Positions 1 through 7,096 of a DNA stretch of 43,449 bases are shown piece by piece. The DNA lies in NCBI GenBank assembly GCA_003132165.1, contig PKWW01000053.1, positions 1-43,449 of the forward strand. The letters run 5' to 3'. Source of the DNA: Acidimicrobiaceae bacterium. GTDB taxonomy: Bacteria; Actinomycetota; Acidimicrobiia; Acidimicrobiales; RAAP-2. The notes beneath the pieces were generated by a model that saw nothing but the letters and a program-made list of their open reading frames with translations, made no database searches and was not told the origin of the DNA. Each line of letters starts with the position of its first letter. Within the stretch, counting starts at the first letter, position 1. Made by a program: the position numbers and the translations under genes.

Positions 1-30
1 CCGATGCTCTATCCCCTGAGCTACGGGAGC
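1..30 (-). tRNA. tRNA, 5' part only (probably tRNA-Arg)
   Basis: Read on the minus strand, the window edge carries the first 30 nt of a tRNA: a 7-nt acceptor strand (GCTCCCG), the TA linker, a complete D-arm (GCTC-AGGGGATA-GAGC), and the start of the anticodon stem (TCGG). The 5' end lies at position 30. The anticodon and the 3' half are outside the window, so identity cannot be read. The acceptor and D-arm sequence resembles actinobacterial tRNA-Arg from memory, which is a guess. Confidence 0.85.
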
Positions 31-237
31 TTTGTTGGCTTTTCATGATCATTGGGGAGGCAGCGCCCGCACCGGCACGACCTCAGCACAACAATCACGG
101 AAAGCAGCACAACGCTTACCAACTGTCCCCACTATTCAAACACAGAAGCTGGGAGTCAATGACCGCTTCGATACGGGCGACGGACATCGCACTAAGGGTA
201 CGATCGCGGTTCAGTCTCTGTCGAGAAAACGAAGTGC

Positions 238-1365
238 CTAGTTGAGACCGACCTTCTTCCACGTGGCGCCACCATCGAAGGTTTGCAACAGATACGTAGT
301 CGCCTGGGTGTTGCCCCGATCGCACGCCGCGAGGCCGTGCATCGTGTCGGTGAACACCAGGCCGTTGACGATGTTGCAGGCGAGCCTCCCGACGGGGGTC
401 ATCGTTCGCCCGTCATTCGTGATCCTGTAGAGGTTCTTGGCACCCGGCGTGTCGCTGGGTCCATAGGCGAGGTACCCGACGGTGCTCGACACCGGGTCGA
501 AGGCGCCCCCACCGGTACCCGCGAACTGCACAACCGGTAGTACGTTCCAGTGGACGCCACCGTCGCCCGAGTAGAAGAACGACACCGACATTCCGGTCGG
601 ACACTCAGCCCACAAAGCGGTGGTTGACATCGCCGTGATGGAGCAGGCGTAGACGCTCCCCAACTTCGGGGCAGACGAACGCGTGAAGGTTCGGCCCCGA
701 TTATGGGAGCTGAAGACGACGACCGTCGCGTGCGTCTGTTGTGTGAGCCAGACGCTAGAGCCGTAGGCCCCCATGCCAACACCCATTCCAGAAGGCCACT
801 TCGCCAGTTTGGTGAATGACCACCTGTTGGCCGACAAGGGTGACCGGGCAATTCGGTAGTTAGTGCACTCCCCGCTCTTCGGACAGTGTGCGATGACTGC
901 GTAGAGTTCGCTGTGGGTAGTGGTGAAGTCGAGGATGGAGACATCGGGCGCGATGCTCTCGCTGTGCCAGGTCTTCGCTCCGTCAACCGTCACCTTCAGC
1001 GTCGCCACGGGACTGCCCCCCAGCAGGATGTAACCATCATCCATAGTGGCGAAGATCACCTGGCTCAAGTTACCAAGGAGTGATCCGTTGGCAAAGGTAA
1101 TTGAGGGCAGGTGGCCCGTCGTGAAGTGCGCCCCATTATCGTTCGTTCGCTGCAGGTGGAAACAGGCTTGGTAGTTGCACGCCGCCGGATTGTCGCTCTC
1201 GAAGTCGGCACTGGTGCTGAGGACGTAGACGGTGGACGAGCCATTGACTCTGGCTAACAACTGGGGTGCCAGCACCGGTCCTTTGGCTGCACCAGCGGAG
1301 AGAGCTCCCGTCGCCAGAGCGACACCAAGAAAGAAGAGGGCGATGACGCACGTCAATCGATTCAT
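238..1365 (-). CDS. Secreted BNR/Asp-box repeat protein (beta-propeller-like)
   Basis: A protein of about 375 residues beginning with a clear signal peptide (basic start, hydrophobic stretch VIALFFLGVALATGALSAGA), so it is probably exported. The mature part contains several Asp-box/BNR-like turns of the type S-x-D-x-G-x-x-W: VDGAKTW, NRGRTF, GDGGVHW, NDGRTM and DGGATW. They are spaced as in sialidase-fold or Ycf48/VPS10-like propellers. No sialidase catalytic residues are recognisable, so a binding role is more likely than glycosidase activity. The start is uncertain: ATG at 1365 gives the best signal peptide, while ATG 1389 or GTG 1392 would add 8-9 residues. It appears monocistronic. Confidence 0.75.
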   Translation of the reverse strand: MNRLTCVIALFFLGVALATGALSAGAAKGPVLAPQLLARVNGSSTVYVLSTSADFESDNPAACNYQACFHLQRTNDNGAHFTTGHLPSITFANGSLLGNLSQVIFATMDDGYILLGGSPVATLKVTVDGAKTWHSESIAPDVSILDFTTTHSELYAVIAHCPKSGECTNYRIARSPLSANRWSFTKLAKWPSGMGVGMGAYGSSVWLTQQTHATVVVFSSHNRGRTFTRSSAPKLGSVYACSITAMSTTALWAECPTGMSVSFFYSGDGGVHWNVLPVVQFAGTGGGAFDPVSSTVGYLAYGPSDTPGAKNLYRITNDGRTMTPVGRLACNIVNGLVFTDTMHGLAACDRGNTQATTYLLQTFDGGATWKKVGLN

Positions 1366-1758
1366 CCAGGTGTGCTCTCGAATCACCATCACTTCATCAC
1401 CTTGCCACCAAGTCCACGCTGAGGACGCTCAGCGAACGACATTTCGTGCTGTTCACCACAGATACCTGTTGCCGAGTCGACGAAAGATGGCGTTCCAACA
1501 CGGCCCCCTTTTGCGTTCCAAGAGCATGAGCCCACGCCACTTTCGATTGCTTAGAAGTCCTGGCGAGAAGTAATTCGCGAAAGCCCCACGTGAAGAGCGG
1601 TCGCGATCAGGTCGCCGCGGTGTCCGAGAATGCGACGCTTCTCAATGGAGGTCGCGCCCTACCATCAATCTCCAGCCACGACGAAGACATCGGCCTTCCC
1701 CGATCTCAACTACCAAGTCGAAGGTGAACGATCGTCCGCATAGTGATCGCGCAATGAG
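1366..1758. other. Gene-free stretch upstream of the BNR gene
   Basis: About 390 bp between the BNR gene (minus) and the 3' end of arsR (minus). No credible reading frame was seen. It must hold the promoter of the BNR gene. The only clear structure is a perfect 7-bp inverted repeat, CGCTGAG-GACG-CTCAGCG, at 1417-1434, about 50 bp upstream of the chosen start. It could be an operator or an RNA hairpin; its function is unknown. Confidence 0.4.
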
Positions 1759-2103
1759 TCAATCACCAAGAATCCGCGCTACGTCACTCAGGCGCTCGGG
1801 CACCACTCGCCACCAGACCCACCGGCCTCGCTTTTCACCCACGATAAGACCAGCTGCTGCGAGGATCTTCGTGTGGTGTGAGATTGTCGGCTGACTCTTG
1901 CCCAAGGGCTCTTCGAGGTTGCAGCCGCACACTTCCACCTCAGAAGCGATGAGCGACAACATCCGAAGGCGCGCGGGGTCACTCAGAGCGCCGAAGATCT
2001 TCGCCAGGTCGATGGCCTCGATCTCGGACAACGCTTCGCCCGCGAGCGGGCTGCAGCAACTGACGACGGTATCGTCGACCGAGATTGTCTTGCGCTGAGC
2101 CAT
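1759..2103 (-). CDS. arsR: ArsR-family arsenite-responsive repressor
   Basis: A 114-residue winged-helix repressor of the ArsR/SmtB family, expected to release DNA on binding As(III). It has the family core (IFGALSDPARLRML) followed by a recognition helix (GKSQPTISHHTKIL) and wing (GEKRGRWVWWRV). Potential arsenite ligands are a vicinal pair Cys16-Cys17 near the N-terminus and a Cys59-Gly-Cys61 motif. This matches the three-cysteine layout known for Corynebacterium ArsR (Cys15/16/55) better than the classic ELCVCDL box. Start chosen at ATG 2103: it has a -10-like TAGAAT 7 nt upstream and a GGAAG just before it. Upstream in-frame codons at 2112 and 2160 would place the operator inside the gene. 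It is divergent from arsI-acr3-arsC. Confidence 0.93.
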   Translation of the reverse strand: MAQRKTISVDDTVVSCCSPLAGEALSEIEAIDLAKIFGALSDPARLRMLSLIASEVEVCGCNLEEPLGKSQPTISHHTKILAAAGLIVGEKRGRWVWWRVVPERLSDVARILGD

Positions 2104-2110
2104 GTCTTCC

Positions 2111-2116
2111 ATTCTA
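2111..2116 (-). promoter_or_regulatory. -10 box of arsR
   Basis: TAGAAT on the minus strand lies 7 nt upstream of the arsR ATG at 2103, so transcription would begin at or beside the start codon. It directly abuts the operator at 2119-2134, placing arsR under autorepression (inference). Confidence 0.5.
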
Positions 2117-2118
2117 CT

Positions 2119-2134
2119 ATTGACAGTCGTCAAT
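2119..2134. promoter_or_regulatory. Putative ArsR operator 1
   Basis: A perfect inverted repeat, ATTGAC-AGTC-GTCAAT. It covers the -35 hexamer (TTGACA, 2120-2125) of the rightward arsI promoter and abuts the arsR -10 box, so a bound dimer would block both genes. The same motif recurs at 2153-2168, a 34-bp shift or about three helical turns. Confidence 0.7.
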
Positions 2135-2148
2135 GAGTTGGCTACTGT
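2120..2148 (+). promoter_or_regulatory. Sigma-70-type promoter of arsI-acr3-arsC
   Basis: -35 TTGACA (2120-2125), a spacer of exactly 17 bp, and -10 TACTGT (2143-2148). The predicted transcription start is near 2155, inside operator 2. The leader to the arsI start is about 29 nt and contains the GGAGG ribosome-binding site at 2174-2178. Confidence 0.65.
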
Positions 2149-2152
2149 TCCT

Positions 2153-2168
2153 ATCGACAAACGTCAAT
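2153..2168. promoter_or_regulatory. Putative ArsR operator 2
   Basis: Near-perfect inverted repeat ATCGAC-AAAC-GTCAAT. It shares arms and the 4-nt spacer length with operator 1 and lies over the predicted arsI transcription start, so binding could block initiation or early elongation. Confidence 0.6.
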
Positions 2169-2183
2169 TTACCGGAGGTGGCC

Positions 2184-2627
2184 GTGTCCAGACTGCAACT
2201 CGCCCTGAATGTTTCGAACCTTGAAGAGGCTGTGGACTTCTACTCCACTTTCTTCAAGACTGAACCGGCGAAGCTCCGTCCCGGTTACGCCAATTTCTCA
2301 ATCGCCGATCCGCCGCTGAAGTTGGTGCTGTTCGAAAACCCCGACGCGCCCGGCACGATCAATCACCTCGGCGTGGAGGTCTTCTCCAGCGAAGAGGTCG
2401 TCGCGGCGACCGAGTACCTGCAGGCTCAGGGCATGACCACCGACGTCGAAGAGCAGAACACCTGCTGCTTCGCGGTCCAGGACAAGGTCTGGGTCGACGG
2501 ACCCGACGCCTCGCGATGGGAGGTCTATACGGTGCTCGCCGACGCCCCGACTTTCGGGGCGAAGCCCGACGACGGCGCGTGCTGCGTCCAGGAGCCCGTT
2601 ACCGTTGGCGCGAAGTCGTGCTGCTAA
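2184..2627 (+). CDS. arsI: ArsI/CadI-type C-As lyase (VOC-fold metalloenzyme)
   Basis: A 147-residue vicinal-oxygen-chelate protein of the ArsI/CadI family. Characterised ArsI proteins use Fe(II) and O2 to cleave the C-As bond of methylated or aromatic trivalent arsenicals; CadI members are cadmium-induced. The expected metal ligands are present as Gln5, His61 and Glu113, with the same spacing as in the Thermomonospora enzyme, and the substrate-binding pair is Cys94-Cys95 (NTCCFAVQDKVW). Unusually, the C-terminal tail carries two further vicinal pairs, Cys133-134 and the final two residues Cys146-147. Start chosen at GTG 2184, which has GGAGG 5 nt upstream; a longer frame from 2133 would begin inside the promoter. 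First gene of the ars operon. Confidence 0.92.
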   Translation: MSRLQLALNVSNLEEAVDFYSTFFKTEPAKLRPGYANFSIADPPLKLVLFENPDAPGTINHLGVEVFSSEEVVAATEYLQAQGMTTDVEEQNTCCFAVQDKVWVDGPDASRWEVYTVLADAPTFGAKPDDGACCVQEPVTVGAKSCC

Positions 2628-2658
2628 CGCGCACCATCATCGACGGAAGCAGGCGTCC

Positions 2659-3756
2659 ATGAGCGAAACCAAAGCGGAGTACGAGGCCGGTTCGGTCGCG
2701 GTGATCGAACGACTCTCCTTCCTCGACCGGTTCCTTCCGCTCTGGCTGGGTCTGGCCATGGTCATTGGTATCGGTCTCGGTCGGGCTATCCCCAGCCTCG
2801 CGGGGCACATCAACTCGGTCCAGGTAACGTCGGGCACGCCGCTGCCAATCTTCCTCGGCCTGCTCGTGATGATGTACCCCGTGCTCGCGAAAGTCCGCTA
2901 CGACCGGATTGGTACGGTGACCCGCGATAGGAAATTGCTGGTGACCTCGCTGGTACTCAACTGGATCGTCGGTCCTGCGGTCATGTTCGCGCTGGCCTGG
3001 CTGCTCCTACCGAACCTACCGACCTACCGAACCGGACTCATCATCGTGGGGCTGGCCCGCTGCATCGCGATGGTGCTCATTTGGAACGACCTCTCGGGGG
3101 GCAACCGAGAGGCGGGGGCGGTCCTCGTGGCGCTGAACTCCCTGTTTCAGATCGTCGCCTTCGCGTTCCTCGGTTACTTCTACCTGAAGGTCTTGCCCGG
3201 TTGGCTCGGACTCAGCACCGAGGGGCTCAACCTCTCGATTGGCAAGATCGCCGAGACCGTCGCCATCTTCCTCGGCATACCTCTCGTCGCCGGCTATGTC
3301 ACCCGCACGTGGGGCGAGCGACTGAAGGGCCGCGACTGGTACGAAACGAAGTTCCTGCCCCGCCTCGGACCCTTCGCCCTCTACGGCCTGCTCTACACCG
3401 TGGTGATCCTGTTCGCCCTGCAGGGCCACACAATCACCGCCCGTCCGGGCGACGTGGCGCGCATCGCGTTGCCACTCCTGTGTTACTTCGCCATCATGTG
3501 GTTCGGATCGTTCGCTCTCGGCCGCTCGATCGGTCTGCCCTACGACCGCACCGCCACGCTGGCCTTCACCGCGGCGGGCAACAACTTCGAACTCGCTATC
3601 GCCGTCTGCATCGGTGTCTTCGGGGTCACGAGTGGCGAAGCCCTAGCTGGCGTGGTCGGACCACTGATCGAGGTGCCCGTCCTGGTCGGACTGGTCTACG
3701 TCTCACTGTGGGCGAAACGACGCTACTTTCCTATCCCCGTCGAGGAGAAGCAATGA
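2659..3756 (+). CDS. acr3: ACR3-family arsenite efflux permease
   Basis: A polytopic protein of 365 residues with about ten hydrophobic segments, belonging to the ACR3 family (bile/arsenite/riboflavin transporter superfamily) that exports As(III) using the proton gradient. The family signature GLARCIAMVLIWNDLSGGN contains the conserved membrane cysteine needed for arsenite transport. A later GNNFELAIAV segment carries the conserved glutamate. Start at ATG 2659 (AGG 5 nt upstream); the frame runs back to 2605 but would overlap arsI. Its TGA overlaps the ATG of the following arsC (ATGA), implying translational coupling. Confidence 0.95.
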   Translation: MSETKAEYEAGSVAVIERLSFLDRFLPLWLGLAMVIGIGLGRAIPSLAGHINSVQVTSGTPLPIFLGLLVMMYPVLAKVRYDRIGTVTRDRKLLVTSLVLNWIVGPAVMFALAWLLLPNLPTYRTGLIIVGLARCIAMVLIWNDLSGGNREAGAVLVALNSLFQIVAFAFLGYFYLKVLPGWLGLSTEGLNLSIGKIAETVAIFLGIPLVAGYVTRTWGERLKGRDWYETKFLPRLGPFALYGLLYTVVILFALQGHTITARPGDVARIALPLLCYFAIMWFGSFALGRSIGLPYDRTATLAFTAAGNNFELAIAVCIGVFGVTSGEALAGVVGPLIEVPVLVGLVYVSLWAKRRYFPIPVEEKQ

Positions 3757-4163
3757 AGGGCCGTCCAGAGATCCTGTTCCTCTGCGTGCACAACGCCGGC
3801 CGCTCCCAGATGGCCGCCGGTTTCGCCCGCAGCCTCGGCGGCGACCGTGTCGTCATCCACTCGGCCGGTACCGCGCCGGGCGAACACCTGAACCCCGCCG
3901 TCGTTGAGGTCATGCGCGAGAAGGGAATTGACATCACCGGCCAGAAGCCCCAGGTGCTCACCGAGGCGATGGGGCTGAACTCTGACGTGATCATCACCAT
4001 GGGCTGCGGCGACACGTGCCCGGTCTACCCCGGAAAGCGCTACCTCGACTGGGAGTTGATCGACCCCGCAGGAAAGTCGATCGACGAGGTTCGGCCCATC
4101 CGCGACGACATAGAACAGCGCGTCTCGGCGCTCCTCGATGAGCTCCTGACCGCGCCCAACTGA
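3753..4163 (+). CDS. arsC: Arsenate reductase, LMW-phosphatase fold
   Basis: A 136-residue cytoplasmic reductase converting As(V) to As(III), the substrate of the Acr3 pump. It has the phosphatase P-loop Cys11-VHNAG-Arg17 and the downstream MGCGDTCPVYPGK segment, whose two cysteines sit where the resolving cysteines of thioredoxin-linked enzymes lie. Whether it uses thioredoxin or mycothiol cannot be told from sequence. The mycothiol amidases elsewhere in the window make mycothiol possible. The start overlaps the acr3 stop codon and is preceded by GAGGAG. A long in-frame extension upstream to 3081 is a shadow of acr3. Confidence 0.95.
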   Translation: MKGRPEILFLCVHNAGRSQMAAGFARSLGGDRVVIHSAGTAPGEHLNPAVVEVMREKGIDITGQKPQVLTEAMGLNSDVIITMGCGDTCPVYPGKRYLDWELIDPAGKSIDEVRPIRDDIEQRVSALLDELLTAPN

Positions 4164-4175
4164 AAGTTCGTGCAC

Positions 4176-4874
4176 ATGACTGACAACCGCCTGATTGACG
4201 AGCTGTCGACTGAGGTCCAGCGACCGCTGCGCCCCGCTCTCGCCAGTTTGTCGACAGAATTCCAAGGAATCTTCGACGATGACACCATTGAGCACTTCTT
4301 GGTCGACTCCTACCAACGACTCGCCGCCAAATCCAAGACCGGGAGCTTCCTGGGCGTGCTCTCCGAGCGATTCGCGCGAGAGCGGTTGCAGGCCATGACC
4401 CGCACAAGGGACGCGTCACCGAGCAGGCCCGGCGTGCTCTTCCTCTGCGTGCATAACGCCGGTCGGTCCCAGATGGCCGCCGGCTGGCTGCGAAACATCG
4501 CCGGTGACCGTGTCGACGTCTTCACGGGTGGCTCAGAACCCGGCGACGAGCTCAACGCCGTCGTGGTCGAAGCAATGGCCGAGGTGGGTATCGACATCCG
4601 ACAGGAGTTCCCGAAGCCCTGGACCGACGAGGTCGTACGAGCCGTCGACATGGTGATCTCGATGGGCTGTGGCGACATCTGCCCTATCTACCCGGGCAAG
4701 AACTACGTCGACTGGGACCTCGCCGACCCCGAGGGAATGACGATCAACCAAGTCCGACTGGTGCGTGAGAACCTGAAGTCACTCGTGGAGGACCTCGTCG
4801 GTACGTTCACCAGTCGCGAACCGGCCACTGCCAGCCCAGACCTTCGATCACGAGGTAACGGGATCCCGCTGTAG
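4176..4874 (+). CDS. arsC: Arsenate reductase with N-terminal helical domain
   Basis: A 232-residue second arsenate reductase. Residues about 1-80 form a predicted alpha-helical domain (LSTEFQGIFDDDTIEHFLVDSY and following), a type found N-terminally fused to phosphatase-fold proteins in actinobacteria. The rest is a complete ArsC domain with the same P-loop core, CVHNAGRSQMAAG, as the preceding gene and an MGCGDICPIYPGK segment. A tail of about 25 residues follows. It lies 12 nt after the first arsC, so it is probably co-transcribed. Start taken as ATG 4176; GTG 4170 in the same frame is the alternative and would add two residues. The helical domain may mediate dimerisation or redox-partner binding (inference). 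Confidence 0.92.
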   Translation: MTDNRLIDELSTEVQRPLRPALASLSTEFQGIFDDDTIEHFLVDSYQRLAAKSKTGSFLGVLSERFARERLQAMTRTRDASPSRPGVLFLCVHNAGRSQMAAGWLRNIAGDRVDVFTGGSEPGDELNAVVVEAMAEVGIDIRQEFPKPWTDEVVRAVDMVISMGCGDICPIYPGKNYVDWDLADPEGMTINQVRLVRENLKSLVEDLVGTFTSREPATASPDLRSRGNGIPL

Positions 4875-5237
4875 AGAATCCCGCGTTCAACGAGCTCACG
4901 ACTGGAATCGGCTGCAGGCATTCCACCTGTTCGCCAACACCGTTCCGGGGCCGAACGTGGCGAGCCAGATCAGCGGGATCTTCTCCAGGCACAACGGTGC
5001 GCGACGAGGTGGCTCGAGACTATTTGTCGTGATCCGTCTCAATGCAGTCACGGTTTGGACGACCGTAGGTGCTCACTAGGGTCACATCAAGGTTCAAGTT
5101 GCGCCGAAGATGCCGAGCGGTTGAATGAATGAGGACCAATGGATCACAGCCCTCACCAAAGAGATCAAGGCGACGCTGGGGACCTTGCCTCGATCGGTAC
5201 GGTTCAGATGTCGCAGCTGAGCCGATTAGGTCGTCGC
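4875..5237. other. Intergenic region after the ars operon
   Basis: About 360 bp between the ars operon and the L,D-transpeptidase start chosen here. I see no credible gene, tRNA or clear terminator. A short open frame around 4910-5060 (forward) has coding-like composition but no recognisable motif and no start; it may be a relic. Confidence 0.35.
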
Positions 5238-6128
5238 ATGAAGCCGATCGGTCAGTCACTGTTGGTAGGAGGACTGATTGCGTGCATGATCGCCTCGAGC
5301 GGAGGATTCAGTACGTCACGGGCATCTGCCGGTGCGGCGGCTCGCGACCATGCTGGCGAAACAAGTTTGAGTACGCGCGCCCAGGCCTCTGGCATTGGCG
5401 TGACTTCCAACGGGAACAAGACAGCCAAGGATCAGGGCTCGACGACAACCACGACATCGATTGCCGCCGCGTCGACATCGACTCCTACGACCATCTTGGC
5501 GTGTCACCAGGACTTGGCAAGCCACATCGCCATTCCCGCTGACGTCGACCAACTCATCACAGTGGAAGTGTCGAGGTCCCAAGCCGTCGATGGCACGCTC
5601 ATCGCTTGGCAACGCCAGGGGTCGTGTTGGTCGATTGCACACGGTCCTTTCCGGGCGGTCCTCGCCTACCGCGGCATCAGCACCCACAAGCGTGAAGGCG
5701 ACGACACGACGCCCGCTGGCATGTTCGGCTTCGGGTCAACGATCTTCGGTACCGCGCCGAATCCTGGGGTCAAGTTCATCTATCACCGATTGGTTTGCGG
5801 CGACTGGTGGGACGAAGACTCCTTGTCTCGTGACTACAACCTCTTCGTACACGTCGCGTGCGGTGCAGAACCGCCTTTCAACAACGGGTCGTCGGAGGCC
5901 CTGTGGACCGAGACCTTGTCATACCGGTCGTTCGCGGTCATCAACTACAACAAGGCCCGAACGCCGGGACGAGGGTCGGCGATCTTCCTTCACGCGTTTG
6001 ATGGTGCGCCGACCACCGGATGCGTCTCCACTCCCCTCGTAGACCTCGACGCAATTCTCGACTGGATGAATCCAGCTAAGAATCCTCGGATTGACATTGG
6101 AACGCCATCGACCATCACGAGGTACTAG
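5238..6128 (+). CDS. Exported L,D-transpeptidase (YkuD-like)
   Basis: A secreted or lipid-anchored cell-wall enzyme. After a basic start and hydrophobic signal segment (QSLLVGGLIACMIASSG) comes a Ser/Thr-rich linker (TTTTTSIAAASTSTPTT), then a YkuD/ErfK-type catalytic domain. The signature is a conserved histidine in AIFLHAFDG followed by PTTGCVSTP, whose cysteine is the expected nucleophile. Family members form 3-3 peptidoglycan cross-links or attach proteins to peptidoglycan. The start is uncertain: ATG 5238 has AGG 7 nt upstream and gives the best signal peptide; ATG 5208 and 5139 (GAGGA upstream) are in frame and give up to 329 residues. Confidence 0.85.
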   Translation: MKPIGQSLLVGGLIACMIASSGGFSTSRASAGAAARDHAGETSLSTRAQASGIGVTSNGNKTAKDQGSTTTTTSIAAASTSTPTTILACHQDLASHIAIPADVDQLITVEVSRSQAVDGTLIAWQRQGSCWSIAHGPFRAVLAYRGISTHKREGDDTTPAGMFGFGSTIFGTAPNPGVKFIYHRLVCGDWWDEDSLSRDYNLFVHVACGAEPPFNNGSSEALWTETLSYRSFAVINYNKARTPGRGSAIFLHAFDGAPTTGCVSTPLVDLDAILDWMNPAKNPRIDIGTPSTITRY

Positions 6129-6343
6129 CGGTATCACTCATCAGAAATGGACTACCTTGCGCCTTGCACATGGCCCGCGCAATCGCCGAGGAGCAGGCGA
6201 AGTTTGAACTTCCATCCCGAGCTTCGCGCCTACGTGACGAGGAAGGTGTCGACGAAGGCGCGGCGACTTTCAGAGAACCCATTGACTGGCGACCCGATAA
6301 TCTCGGCGACGACGACACGCGAGTTGCGACTAGAAAGGAATTG

Positions 6344-6931
6344 ATGCTATCCAACGTCGTCGTACCAATTGAATCTGACGGTCGGCACTTGGGGACGAGG
6401 GGACGGCGACCTTCGACGTCATCGCTTGCGCTGGGGATCGCAATCTTGGTGGGTGTCGCGAGCACCCTTGTGCCGTCGCTCGTTTTGAACTCAAGCGCCG
6501 GTGCGTCGAAGGCGGGTACACCCGAGTGCTCGCCCGCGTCCTTGACGGAGAAGGTCTCGACGGGGCGGCCGTCCTACGGGCCCGCGGCCAAGGTCTCGTT
6601 CATCGCTTCGATTCGCAACAAATCCAAGGCCGCATGCTCGGTGGCGATTGGTCCGACGTCTCCCACAATTTCCTTGACCAGTTCGAAAGGCGTGCAGGTG
6701 TGGAACAACTGTTTCCTCGACGATCATTCGGGAGCCTGTGCCCAGTACCTCTTGCTGCATACGCTGGCTCCGGGTGCTTCCTACAAGAGGACTTACACCT
6801 GGGACCAGCGATCGGGGACTCCACCCGTGCGCGTCGCGCGCGGCGTCTACACGCTGACCATGCGATTCGCCGGCGTTGTCGGGAACGTTCGAGCAGAACT
6901 CAAGCTCACCGCCCGGGTCATCCCTGCCTGA
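6344..6931 (+). CDS. Secreted Ig-like (BsuPI-like) protein of unknown function
   Basis: A 195-residue protein with an N-terminal membrane/signal segment (ALGIAILVGVASTLVPSLVL) and a single beta-rich domain. The pattern of hydrophobic strands, VQVWNN, LAPGASYKRTYTWDQ and GVYTLTMRF resembles the BsuPI (intracellular proteinase inhibitor) Ig-like fold, but identity is low. Four cysteines suggest disulfides outside the cell. Start at ATG 6344 is set by AAAGGAA just upstream; the frame extends back to 6164 with poorer coding character. The role is not known. Confidence 0.6.
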   Translation: MLSNVVVPIESDGRHLGTRGRRPSTSSLALGIAILVGVASTLVPSLVLNSSAGASKAGTPECSPASLTEKVSTGRPSYGPAAKVSFIASIRNKSKAACSVAIGPTSPTISLTSSKGVQVWNNCFLDDHSGACAQYLLLHTLAPGASYKRTYTWDQRSGTPPVRVARGVYTLTMRFAGVVGNVRAELKLTARVIPA

Positions 6932-7096
6932 CAGGCCTAAGCCCTCACCGCGACGATCACCCTGATCATCCGATAGAGCGCCAGTACGTGGCACCGTGTG
7001 GGTATCTCCGGCTTTCTTTCTCCGCACGCCGCTCAGCCGTCGACGCCTCCCGATCATGGTGCGAATCGGCTGTCGAGCTGAGCCGACCGAATCGGG

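Noticed and set aside
3081..3752. A long N-terminal extension of the first arsC
   Set aside because: The frame is open only because it is out of phase within acr3; the true start is the ATG overlapping the acr3 stop codon with GAGGAG upstream.
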